Shown here: piece after piece, positions 34,861-45,239 of the stretch
How positions within the stretch are numbered: the stretch's first letter is position 1
How the letters are laid out: each line of letters begins with the position of its first letter
Assembly: GCA_947359465.1 (NCBI GenBank)
Contig: OX375876.1
Coordinates: 80,560,359-80,624,358 of the forward strand
DNA from: Metellina segmentata
Lineage: Eukaryota > Arthropoda > Arachnida > Araneae > Tetragnathidae
DNA length: 64,000 bases
Reading direction: 5' to 3'
Program-made: the position numbers and the translations under genes
The notes under the pieces: generated by a model
Databases searched by the model: none
What the model was told of the DNA's origin: nothing
What the model saw: the letters and a program-made list of their open reading frames with translations, nothing else

Positions 34861-35285
34861 AAAGTCTGTAGAACTGAGGACAAGAGTATTTTTTTAAATA
34901 TTTAATGATGAAATAGTGCTCTTTCATAGGGAAAATATATTTCTACAAAAATTGGGGAAGCGTCGATTATTATAAACGTTGTATCATCTTTGACAATAGA
35001 ATAACTTTATATAACTTGAAATTAACCATTAACTATTATAGAATATGTTAAAAGTGATTGATTCGTTGAGAAGGGCTTGAAAGATGGATGTGTAATGTTA
35101 GAAGAACGATGTCCTAAACACAGGCACCTATTTTCGAATTTACACCGATGGCTGAAATATAGTTATCTTAAATAAAAAGAAATTGGTATTATTTGTGGAA
35201 AAATACCGACCCAAATAGGACACAAATAAAGTATTGAAGCAATAAAAAACAATTGTCGATTTTTCTGATATCCAATAATCGTTGG
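34861..35285. other. No gene recognised
   Basis: AT-rich, no supported features. Confidence 0.45.
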
Positions 35286-35290
35286 TAATC

Positions 35291-35438
35291 TTTAATTAAC
35301 GTCGTACTAGAGCAATACAACTGGCGGTCTGGGATCAATCCATTAAAGTAAAGATCCGATGACAACACCACGTAATTTTGAACCACGGTCAGACGACAAC
35401 GAAACGCCTGAGCAGGCACCCCACCCTTGCTGATATCC
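35291..35438 (-). repeat. SINE family A, 5'-truncated
   Basis: It begins with the tail TTAATTAACGTCGTACTAG and covers the CACCACGTAATTTTGAACC and GGTCAGACGAC blocks. Its head is absent. Confidence 0.85.
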
Positions 35439-35606
35439 AGAGAAAACTACATAAGATCAAAGTTAAAAGCATTATAGCGAACTCAAATATATGAGACGAA
35501 ATTTTTACGTCGGTAAATCTTTGAATTAGAATAGTACATTTACGTAACGATGTTCACTAAAAAGAATGTAAGAGTTGTTTGGTTTGCAGCTACACGAGAG
35601 CTAATT

Positions 35607-35660
35607 GAACCTACGACTTAAAGTGGATTCCGAACCACTACGAGCATCCATGACGAACCA
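35607..35660 (+). repeat. SINE family B 3'-end fragment
   Basis: ACGACTTAAAGTGGATTCCG and AGCATCCATGACG match the 3' part of 34575-34860. Confidence 0.65.
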
Positions 35661-35983
35661 CTGCCACCTAGAGTAAGTTGGATTGGTTTGCCGAGTCCAT
35701 GTCATGCCCAAATCCAAGGCCTACTGAACCGGAAGAATGTTGAAGATAAAACACAGCGTTTCATGCGGAGTACAGAAATTTGAATTTGAGATGAATTACG
35801 ATAACATCGACAGTGAAGTCCCAAATAGTAGTTCTTATAACAATACTCACTAATAAAGTTGAATGGTCCGCACATATAGATATATGAATGAAATAAATTC
35901 ATTGTTTTCAAATACATTTAGAAACGAACCAGTTCTTCTTGCCTTTCCAAAGTGGATTTCGTCATGGAAGAAACACCCTACAT

Positions 35984-36965
35984 CAAGGATCGGCAAACTT
36001 TTTTTGGAAAGGGCTAGATAGTTAAAATTTTAGACTCGGTGGACCAGGTAGCAAACTGGAATATATTTACATAGGTAATTCTATTCATAGAGCAACACTA
36101 AAAATCAGGTTTAAAGTTTTTTTGATTATGAAGTCATATTTTTATATAATATTTATTTACATTTTGCTGACACTTACAGAAAACTGAATAAAATATTTCT
36201 ATTTATTAATAAACGTATTATAGAACAGGTTAAATTTTGCACTAATGCGATGAATGTAATTGTCTCTTCTAAGATAATATTTCATCTTAACTAGAGTTGG
36301 AAGTTAGTACCTCCTATCATTAAAGTTGTTTGCAAATGGTAATCTGTTAATAATGTGTGTGTGTGTGTGATCTGTATTACGATTTTACAAACTTCATTTT
36401 CGTCCTTCACATTAGTAAGTGCACCCAAATACAGATATAAATCCCCGTGCATATGATTTTAATTGAACGTATTTATCTTCCAAAAGATATTTATAGAATT
36501 GGGTTAGATCCATTTCTTTAAACATCATTTTAAGCATATCATCATTTTGCAGATTAATCACATCCAATTGAAGCTCCTAAATTGTAGATTTTGAAATGTG
36601 GAAATATCTTTTGCACTTGCATCATGATCCAAAAAACGCTGATTAACTGCAAGTTAAGTTCAGAAAATATATCCGTCGCAAATTTTCTTGAGAATGGGGA
36701 TTTCGCTAATATTTAAAAATTTTTACAGCATAGAAACGGTCAAAATTGTTTAATGTGATTAGTATTTCAAACAATGCAAATTTTCGGCAATATGACTTTA
36801 CGACTGAATACATATCACAGATGAGCACTGTTTTCCACTGTAATTTTAAGCTAAATTCGTTAAGATATCCCTTGATGTCTGTAGCAAAATCTAATTTCCA
36901 TAGCCATTCATTGTATGATAATAGTGGTCTAGGGCAGTTATTCTCATTTAGAAAAATTTATATTA
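35984..36965 (-). mobile_element. hAT remnant, GTF2IRD2-like transposase pieces
   Basis: The left end CAAGGATCGGCAAACTTTTT is like the CAGGGGTCGGCAAACT type of hAT TIR. On the minus strand (36950-36740) frames give WLWKLDFATDIKGYLNEF, then SLKLQ and SVVKSYCRKFALFE, which follow the AFLTDIxxHLNELNxKLQ region of GTF2IRD2/ZBED-type hAT transposases. The rest is too decayed to read and the other TIR was not found. Boundaries are approximate. Confidence 0.55.
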
Positions 36966-37204
36966 CTTGATGTGGTTTATTCTTGATGTGGACCCCGTGG
37001 AGCTGTAATTAAGTTTTTAAAAAGTTGGAGCAGAACCGAGATAACTTTCTGTTATATTTATTAAGTAAAGTGCGAGATGGGTGTATACTACTAGAGATCT
37101 AAACATGCCCCCTGAGACTGACTTCGGCAGTTAAATTCTAGACATTAGAAATGAAGCAAAACAGGCATAATTAACGGAATTATATCGACAATTCAGACAG
37201 ATTA

Positions 37205-37303
37205 ACGGCATTCTCATAGGATCTTTCCCGTTGAGATTGATCCCGAACAGTCGTCAATAGCCCGTTTTGTTGCTCCAGGACGACGTTAATTAAAATACCT
37301 ACG
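37205..37303 (+). repeat. SINE family A 3'-tail fragment
   Basis: It carries only the last 100 bp of the family, ending GACGTTAATTAAAATACCTA. It touches an oppositely oriented body at 37309. Confidence 0.8.
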
Positions 37304-37308
37304 TACCG

Positions 37309-37540
37309 AGGACAACATCACGTAATTTAGAACCACAATCAGATGACGAGCCAACACCTGAGCTGGCACCCCACCTTTCCAAGCTTCCGCACCTCGCCAA
37401 AGTGAACAATTGAGGTAACGACAGTATTAACATGCCCTAGCTCCTTGTATGAGTCTTTCGTTGGATTCGAACTCGCAACTAACTTGCTAATCTGTTACTT
37501 TTCCGACCGGGCTACCACGGATCTCTGCTTTAATGGTAGG
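37309..37540 (-). repeat. SINE family A head and body lacking its tail
   Basis: On the minus strand the head has GATCCGTGGTAGCCCGG (A box) and GCGAGTTCGAATCC (B box), followed by the body up to ACGTGATGTTGTCCTC. The missing tail is the one lying inverted next door at 37205-37303. Confidence 0.85.
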
Positions 37541-37558
37541 TAGGTTTTCAAGGTATTT

Positions 37559-37696
37559 TAATTATTGTCGTACTGGAGAAACACAACGGGCTATCGAGGA
37601 TGGCCCGGGATCTATCCCTTAAAGGAAAGAACCGAGGACCACACCATGTAATTTTGAACCACGGTCAGATGACGAGGCAACACCCGAGCTGATGCA
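37559..37696 (-). repeat. SINE family A, 5'-truncated
   Basis: Tail TAATTATTGTCGTACTGG through GGTCAGATGACGAGGC and CACCCGAGCTG; no head. Confidence 0.85.
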
Positions 37697-37699
37697 CTG

Positions 37700-38558
37700 T
37701 TGTCAAACTGAAGTTTGTGGTGGTTATAGTATATGGGACATTCTCAAAATATGGGAACACTAAATGTTAACAATGAATATTTTTAAAAAATTTTAAATTT
37801 AATATCAATACTTTTTTGCTTTAATGTTTATAGGCCTAGAATGCAATATACAGTCATTCAAAGACAGGTACTGTTCTGCAAAATTACTAATTAAAACATT
37901 TAAGTACAAGATCTGTAGGTTACAGACTTTTGACATTGATTCCTGTAAGTTACTGCAGATTTTGAACAAAACTGGACTGTACGTTACACAACTTTGGCAT
38001 TTTCCAAATCTAATGACTAATAAATTAGTTATAAATTTTCAATGCTTTAAAATTAGAGTAGATTTGAATATTTTAAAATTATAATTTTGTTTTTCCAGAG
38101 TTTAAAACTAGTTTTATTATTAATTCCTGGAAAAGTTATAATTCCTATAGAATTAATCAGGAAAAAAAGTTACAAATCAAAGTTTCATCTTGAAAAGTTT
38201 ATTCAACGGATCATTACAGCCATAAAGCAGAAAATAAAAAAAAGAAAGATAAATATTATTTAAAAAAAACAAAACGAAAAAATTGTCCAAAATTGAGTAC
38301 CTATCGACGCCGTAGCCATTTGACATGATCGGACACGTTTGCTAGACAGGTCCTTTAGTAATGATATTAATATTGTACCTGCTAATCTCATTTTTTTTTC
38401 GATAAAAAATTATTAATCTGATGAAAGAAGATTGTAATTAATATTTTTTAATGTTTGGGGACATCGGCACTTTTGTAACATAAAATAAATCGGCAAAAAA
38501 TTGACAATTCGATCGTTACGAGATTTAGAATCGCATTTTAAAAAATTAGAAAAGTGTA
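37700..38558. other. AT-rich stretch, nothing recognised
   Basis: One plus ORF (37824-38084, 86 codons) rich in Leu, Ile, Lys, Phe with no known motif; probably chance. Confidence 0.45.
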
Positions 38559-38731
38559 CAGAGTTATTCATAAGTACGTATACAGATTACAGATGCTGTA
38601 AAACACAAAAAGTTTAAGACACGGTCCCTAAATGCAAACTCTTAGCTAGGTATACTCATTAAGTTTGTGTCCCCCTCTCGAGCGAAGTGACGTATGCGAT
38701 AGCGAGCGTGTCACGTGGTTAGTCAGTGAAA

Positions 38732-38960
38732 ATGGCTGCGTATGCAATGGAAAGCGTTTTGTGTTCTTGAATGGAGCAGAATTTAAAATCTGTTAGAGTT
38801 AAGCAACGGCATTTTCGATGACGATTTGAAAAAGAACCTCTAACCAGAAAATTCGTTAACGATTGGTTTTAAAAAAATTTGAAACTGCGTGCTGTTTGTT
38901 CAAAGTTCCAAAGCCAGGACGACCGAGTGTGTGTATCAGCATATGTCGTCAAAAACTTTC
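38732..38960 (+). pseudogene. Mariner-type transposase N-terminal fragment
   Basis: From ATG 38732 (MAAYAMESV) through shifting frames come VKQRHFRRRFEKEPL, KFVNDWF, KKFETACCLFKVPKPGRPSV. This is the N-terminal helix-turn-helix and GRPR hook of mariner-like proteins with a DUF4817-type start. Stops and one shift break it. Confidence 0.8.
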
Positions 38961-38977
38961 TTTAACCAATTGGATAA

Positions 38978-40493
38978 TCTATATAAATAAGAATGGAGTG
39001 TTTGTTTGTACATTGAATATTTTCGACCCATATCAAGTTTTCTATCCGTTTTGGACCCTACTGATGTAAAATCCGCTTCTTTCACGTTTGGTGTCTGTCT
39101 GTCTGTATGTGCCCTATACACGTTCACACGGTTTAATATATTTTTATAAAAATTTGCATACAGGGAGTACTTATCTTCATTTAGTGAGCGAAAGTGATTG
39201 CGAAAGTCTCTCTGTCCGTCTTTCGTTCTATGTTCAATTTTGTGTTTGTGTGTTTGTATAGGCATCACATGAATTTTATTCCTGATACTTGATTGCAATC
39301 TGTTTTATTTTATACATTATCTATTAGTTTAGTGAAGGCAATATTAAACATTTAGTTATTTTTATATTTAAATGAGTTTCATGCAAAAACAAATGAGTAA
39401 GTATACTTAAATCAACCATAATTAGGTAGTTTTGGAAAAATAGGAATATATATTGAGTATTACGAATACTTTTATTTGCTTTGCCAGTACTGCTGAAAAA
39501 ACAATTATTAAAAAATAAATAAAATTACGGAATTTCAGCTCTGATACTTCATTTATTTCAAGTTTTTTTTTTTTTTGGTTCTTTGCGCAATGTAAACGAT
39601 TTCCGAATATTTGAGACAGACGATATTTTTCAACGAACGGAAATAAAACGAAAACTCGTGTTTCTTTCGCTCTGAATTAATTTCGCATTTCTAAATTGTA
39701 TGCACTTTTTAGTTGTAAGTTGTGTCAACTGCAAGATCAAGAGATAAAAAGGAATCACAAATTAATTTCTTTAGAACAACTTTTTTCCGACATCTTTTAT
39801 TTTGTTTTATTTCGCTGTTTACTGTTTTAAATATTTATTATTTTAATAAATTGTATTTCTTTTTCATCACACGTAACACCACCACAAAGTATTCGACTAA
39901 AAGTGGTAGGTAAGTCAGCATAAAGCAAGTTGTAAGTGTAACTATGCCATTATTGAAAGAATAATGCCGTTATTGAAAGAATAATAATGTTTAAAAAATC
40001 CGAACTAGAATTATTCAACCATTAAAAAATTCTTTGCCATTATGACAGGAGAAAATTGCGAATTTCCCCAATGTCGCATGCCGGATGTAAGAGTGCCACA
40101 GGTAAAAAAATATTGTTTTATTGAATATGAGTGCGAGAGCACTCACCGTAAATCGTCGTGTTTATCAACTGAGTTGAACATGAAAGGAACTCAAGAAAGG
40201 GAATTCCAAATCTCTCTCAAAATCGTCTTATGTAGTAGTAACCTTTGTGTCACCTTTCGTCATTTTGTAGCTATATCATACAGCGAGAATGCGATGTATG
40301 TGAAATGTATTACATGAATGGATATGCATGTGTAGGATTTGTGTCCAAAGTAAGCTGTAGAAATTATAAAGATGGCGAAAGGTGTTAAAATATTATTTTA
40401 TTCTACGAAAAACGTAAGTCATTATATATTTTCATCATCTCTTCAATCCAGATTAAACCAATTCAAACCGAGTAAGGTCGGATATTGTGCTAG
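38978..40493 (+). mobile_element. Helitron, 1,516 bp, non-autonomous
   Basis: It starts A|TCTATATAAATAAGAATGG with GTGTTTGTTTGT just inside, and ends GGATATTGTG CTAG|T, with CCGA/TCGG able to pair just upstream. TC start, CTAG end and insertion between A and T are Helitron hallmarks. No Rep or helicase motif is visible. A 91-codon cysteine-containing ORF lies at 40042. About 30 bp immediately before and after it are near copies of each other. Confidence 0.8.
40042..40317 (+). CDS. Cys-containing ORF carried by the Helitron
   Basis: 91 codons: MTGENCEFPQCRMPDVRVP, then a region with CESTHRKSSC and a C-terminal KIVLCSSNLCVTFRHF. The start resembles a THAP-like or other C2-type zinc-binding beginning, but the spacing of later Cys/His does not clearly fit. 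Helitrons often carry captured exons, so a captured fragment is possible; a possible donor (CACAG|GTAAAA) lies inside at about 40101. Function not assigned. Confidence 0.3.
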   Translation: MTGENCEFPQCRMPDVRVPQVKKYCFIEYECESTHRKSSCLSTELNMKGTQEREFQISLKIVLCSSNLCVTFRHFVAISYSENAMYVKCIT

Positions 40494-40496
40494 TAA

Positions 40497-40720
40497 AGTC
40501 GAAAAACTTTATTCTCCAATTGGATAGTGCACCACTACACTGCTCATGTGACACGTGAAATTACCTCTATTAACATTTTCACTGATGGATTGGACGAAGC
40601 GCCGACTACAGCATACCACTAACCCAATGGCCACCCAGATGCTCTGATTTAACACCATGTGACTTTTTCTTTGGAGCTACGTAAAGGGTCCTCTTTCTGC
40701 TGTAGTTGAAACGGCGTATC
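40497..40720 (+). pseudogene. Mariner-type transposase C-terminal fragment
   Basis: FQLDSAPLHCS-like second catalytic block (40506-40540) and, in another frame, WPPRCSDLTPCDFFFG (40630-40680), the third-aspartate block of mariner-type enzymes. The region between has stops. It continues the N-terminal fragment across the Helitron. Confidence 0.78.
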
Positions 40721-40842
40721 ACAACCACTACCACTGCACTTAAACATTCACCTACACTTCTGTTACAGGTAACATAAAATATCTTACATTGTCACTGTTA
40801 TATAGTGCGTTGAAATTGTATACTTATTTCTGAATCACCCTG

Positions 40843-41530
40843 TATTTACGACAAAGAAAATGCACAAAACACATAAAAAGGCCTTAAAATGTTTAAAAAG
40901 TTATTTTAAAGACAAATAAATGCAGTTTAAAGTACTTACCAATGTATTTTTTGCTTCAGGAATAAAGCTATTTCGATCGTTACTATTGGATATCGTGTAA
41001 CATGCTGGCTGGCTTTAGTATTGTTTCTTTGTCAATTCTTCAAAATTTTAAACTAATGATGCCATCTACTGATCAGAATAGTAAACAAACTATCCTTGTA
41101 CTCTATTCATTTATTATTATTATTTTTTTTGCAATTCTGGAAAACACATTAGAATTTATTTTCTTGGTGATGTACTGTATCAGTTAACATTATAGATGTC
41201 CAAAATACGACATTTGTAACTAAAGATTTTAGTTTTAAGGATATTCACACCAAACTATTGAAATAACTAATACCAATTATTTTCTCTGAACAGAACTAAA
41301 AACCCATTGAGAAAAAAAAATTATTTTAAGAATTAAATTTATTTTCTGTCAAAGCTTAAAGTTATGAAATGTGTCTTGTTCCCACCTTTTGAGAACAACC
41401 CATATGTATTTTTCAAAAACAGTAGTAATTTGAATTTAATATTATTTTAAATCCTTTCACCTGTTTTAGAAAAATAACACAGCACGTAATAGTGTAATGG
41501 AACTGTACTCGACATAACATAACATACCTT
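40843..41530. other. AT-rich stretch, nothing recognised
   Basis: The 61-codon ORF at 41002-41187 is hydrophobic low-complexity sequence. Confidence 0.45.
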
Positions 41531-41544
41531 ATCAGTTCCTTCTG

Positions 41545-42630
41545 TTAAATACGTTGTGTTGCTCTAGTACAGGGGTGGCCAACCTGTAGCGCATGCGCCA
41601 AATGTGGCGCACTGAATGAAAACAAGTGGTGCATTGCATCCTTTCGCCTACTTAATTCTTTTGAAGTAGACGCCATAACTGAAGCCATCTTCATACTTTC
41701 AACACCAGAGTGCTCTCTGTTCAATTCATACAGCATTCTTACTCATCAGTTCGTCGCAATTTTTTAAATGCAAATCCATTTTTGAAAATGAAATTTGATA
41801 AACTGATTTGATTTTTCAAATCTAAATGGTTTTTGACCTGATTAATTTCTGTAAACATTAAAAAAACCCAGAATTAAGAAAATTTGCAAAAAAAAAATAT
41901 GTTGTTTGAGAACGACACACATACACGAACAAACTTTTTCATCCATGAAATTTATTAAAAGCAACACGATTTCGCGAATGACCTTATTCAAATTTGAAGA
42001 ATTCTCTGCTGCTCTCAGTAACAAATTTAACACCAAACATTAAAAGACTAGCTAAATCGAAACAGGCTCAAAAGTCTTATTAATGGTAAGTAACGTTTAT
42101 GTGCTGTAATACGTACAATAACTGAATCATTAAAAAATTATAATTATGTCTATAAACATACTTATATAAAAAAGATATTAAGAATATGTCAAGTTTCCTT
42201 CTAGCAAGTAGAGATAACAGACGACTCCAAGTTCCAGCCTGAACTCGCTCTCGGAGCTCCATCTCGCTCAGAGCTCTCTCTCTCATCATATCAACTGTGG
42301 TCCAGAGTTATCTTCACCAAACGAGACAGCAGCTGTAGCACCACCAGCGGGCTTCATGACTGCGATCGCCCTCACGTCCAAGAGATTATCTCTTGCTTGT
42401 GTATGTTGGTGCTCCAATAAACGCGTGTCTTTTGAACTGGCGCACATTAACTAATTTAGTTTCCCTTAAGTGAAGTAGATTCTACCGCAATCATGAACGT
42501 AAGAAGGTAGAATAGGTGTGTGACATATGGCGCATCTGAACTCCTATGTGAAATAAAATTGGCGCATGGTATGTAAAAGGTTGGCCACCTCTGCTCTAGT
42601 ACGACGTCAATTGAAATTACCTCACCTTAC
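41545..42630 (+). repeat. SINE family A tail split by a hAT insertion
   Basis: AATACGTTGTGTTGCTCTAGTA (41549-41569) and, after the hAT, CTCTAGTACGACGTCAATTG (42594 on) together are the usual family A tail. This gives the exact pre-insertion sequence. Confidence 0.88.
41570..42593. mobile_element. hAT element, 1,024 bp, non-autonomous
   Basis: The ends CAGGGGTGGCCAACCT and, reversed, CAGAGGTGGCCAACCT differ at one base. The perfect 8-bp duplication CTCTAGTA lies at 41562-41569 and 42594-42601. Subterminal TGGCGCA repeats occur at both ends (41605; reversed at 42530 and 42561). No transposase motif is visible; the interior holds a GC-richer stretch (42230-42440). Confidence 0.95.
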
Positions 42631-43910
42631 TTCCTTCTGTTGAAAAAAAAAACTCCAGTGCGTAAATTAAAATGGCTACCTACATTCTGTTTTTAAAAAA
42701 ATGACTAATAAAATGGAGAAAATCAATATCAACAACTTCCACTAAAGTTTTTCGCCTTACTGAAGTATGGAAGTTAAATCCTTGGAAGCAGAATGTCATA
42801 TGGTCACTTATTCAAGAAATTGTCTTAGATATTTCAATACCAACTGGCATAGAAGATGGCATGTCAACCATAATGTAGCCATTGAAAACAAAGTCACTAG
42901 CGTGTAAGAAATTACTACCAAAAATTGCAAATTCCATTTGACGTGCTAAACCAACTGTCCCATCATAACTCATCTCCACGTCAAAAAACCAGCACCACAG
43001 CAGTGCCTCACAGTTCATCCTTCTTTACTACAATAAACAATCATACAATTTGTGGCAGCCAGGGAGTTGGAACTGAAGCAACCGATTTAAATTCGGTCGT
43101 CTTTTACGAGGAAAATTTTCTTTTGATTTTTACTTTTTTATTAAAAAATAACCACTATATTTTTTCGTGCTTCCAAAACCCTCACAGTAAACCTTATTTT
43201 TTAAAGAGCGTCAAAAACTTGTTCTTTTAATTAAATATCTCAAAATATCTGATTTGCATAGCAAAAAATGTATTCCTTGTCCACATCCAGTCATATTGCA
43301 CATCGTAGAACGCTTTGTAAGGTCAGTATCCCACGATTGTAGTTGAGTTGAACTGAAAGCAATGATGCAAAATTTTAAAATGATTATGAAGCCTTTGTAT
43401 GTGAGATATTTTGTATTTGATTGTTCACAGTCACAAAAATATGTAAAGTAAGAATAATTTTTGTCTACATGAAGTTTAACCCACACGTTGTAGAAAGATG
43501 TTAAGTTTTCACATGTCTATAGGAACTGTACTGGATGAATTGTAGTGAACTTTTAACGAATAAAAAAACTCGTACGTCTTCTGATCTAGATGTGGAACAC
43601 TAGTTATTTTTACTGTGTTTTTGTTCAGGCTTGCTAATGTGAAAATAATTGCTAACATAAAAAATTAAATGCATTCCCATTAGATCATATTTATTTCCTG
43701 TATTTTGATTAATTGCTTGACTAACAAACTAAAATTTAATCAGTTGTCTTGTCATTTGATGTCAGATAAGTAAGAAATTTCTGAGTGCATTTAGTAAATA
43801 TTTAGATCTTGAAAGCAAAATTGCATTTTTGATAGAAACATTGTGATAATGACAAGTATTTAAAAATTTTCATACCAATGAAAAAATAACTGTCAATATG
43901 CTTACTTGAA
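42631..43910. other. No gene recognised
   Basis: A 68-codon minus ORF (42812-43018) contains MEFAIFGSNFL and FVFNGYIMVDMPSSMPVGIE, compositionally coding-like, opposed by a plus ORF (42925-43230). I cannot place either. The rest is AT-rich. Confidence 0.35.
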
Positions 43911-43911
43911 G

Positions 43912-44165
43912 CCGACCAACTGGTATAGTGGTTACGGTGTTAGCCTCTAAATAGGAAGGTTCCTAGTTCGAATCCGAGTCAGGGCATGGCATGGATGTTT
44001 GTAAGCGTATGATGTAGAGGCGGCTGGAGCACCTTAAATCTGTCGAAGCAGAAAGTCCTCACGTTGGGTTGTTGAGGAAGTTTGGAGAGTGGGGTACCAG
44101 CTCAGATTTTGCCTTGTCATCTGACCTTGGTTTAAAATTACGTGGCGATACACCGAATGGCTTAG
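43912..44165 (+). repeat. Chimeric SINE: family D head on family A body
   Basis: The head has A box TGGTATAGTGGTTACGG and B box AGTTCGAATCCGAGTC and equals the family D head (12873, 19261) up to CAGGGCATGG. It then switches to family A (GGCTGGAGCACCTTAAATC, CCAGCTCAG, CATCTGACC, AAAATTACGTGG) and stops before the tail. Confidence 0.85.
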
Positions 44166-44333
44166 GCTGGGACGGTGGTAACGTGAATATGTGTACCCGA
44201 ACAAACCAATGTTCACATGAGTTCAGCCTGAAGATGTTTTTCCTGTAACCTAAAAGGCCAAGTTGAACAAACCTAGTTTGAGATTTTCATGTCTCAAAAA
44301 TTGAGGCGTAATGATGACACCAATCTGAAAATA

Positions 44334-44900
44334 TCTTATTTTATAAAAGTGTTTGTCTGTGTGTATGTGTACTGTCCTGACGAATCTATGGCACTTACAG
44401 TAATGAGATTTGGCACACAGGTAGTCAGAAATGTAAACAATTTCTGAGCAAAGCCCAAATTTTAAAATATAATTTAGAACAGTTAAAAATTACTTTATTG
44501 GAATTTAATTATTGAAGTTTTCCAAAGAATGGCAACAGCGTAAACAGATGATCATTTCTAAAATAATTTTTTTCCGTTTGATTTTGCGGAGAAACGATTT
44601 CAGCCGACCAAAAATAAGAAATAAAGTTTTAACTGGAGTTATGTAATTCTGTTTTCTATCTCCTAGTTTCTTAAAGATAGAGTAGCAATTTCAACGGATT
44701 TGAAATCTGCGGAAAATTTCACATTAGATTGATACCTGAAAATAATATTTCCTTTAAGTAAGAATTTTTAAATTGTGACTTATATTTTTTCCCATACGAA
44801 TTTGACCTTCGCTGTCGAGAAATCAACAGATATTCCATAACAGAAGCGGCTCAATCCCATGATAGTACTTTACGCAAGTCCAACTTGATTGGCTAGTTTC
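44334..44900 (+). mobile_element. Helitron-like 5' region
   Basis: It starts A|TCTTATTTTATAAAAGTG with GTTTGTCTGTGTG, then ATGGCACTTACAGTAATGAG and TTTGGCACACAGGTAGTC, which also occur in the Helitron at 20713-21302. GATTTGAAATCTGCGGAAAA follows near 44700. No CTAG end could be fixed, so the right limit is arbitrary. Confidence 0.65.
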
Positions 44901-45142
44901 ACGGGTTTGGCTTCACTTGGATATCTCGCCAATCTGATTGTTGCAGTAACCATTTTATTTTGAATATGCGCGTTGTTTCGTAGAAATACAATACATACAC
45001 TAGCGCCTCAGCGTACAGCGTAAGTGTCCGACAAGTTGACTCTGATTTGCTCCTCATATATATGTTGTATGGTGGTTGTTAGTAGTATTTCTTGCCAACT
45101 TATATTAAGGGTACTTATACTTTAAAGAGCTTCTCTTCGTGA

Positions 45143-45235
45143 AGCAACGATAGCCTAATGGCTAAAGTCACCCACCTTCAGATTAGCGTCGGCAGCGGAG
45201 GATGACTTCCCGCTTTCGAACCCAGCTGTCGGAAA
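45143..45235 (+). repeat. tRNA-like SINE head
   Basis: A box ATAGCCTAATGGCTAAAG and B box CTTTCGAACCCAGC are about 60 bp apart. No pairing acceptor stem, so not a tRNA gene. The downstream body is unrecognised. Confidence 0.6.
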
Positions 45236-45239
45236 AATT

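Larger units (their letters stand above)
38559..40842 (+). mobile_element. Mariner-type element interrupted by a Helitron
   Basis: Left end CAGAGTTATTCATAAGTACG and right end, reversed, CAGGGTGATTCAGAAATAAG form imperfect TIRs (both followed by GTATACA) with TA outside (38557-38558, 40843-40844). Transposase remnants lie in the same orientation on each side of a Helitron (38978-40493). Without it the element is about 770 bp, so it was already internally deleted. Confidence 0.8.
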
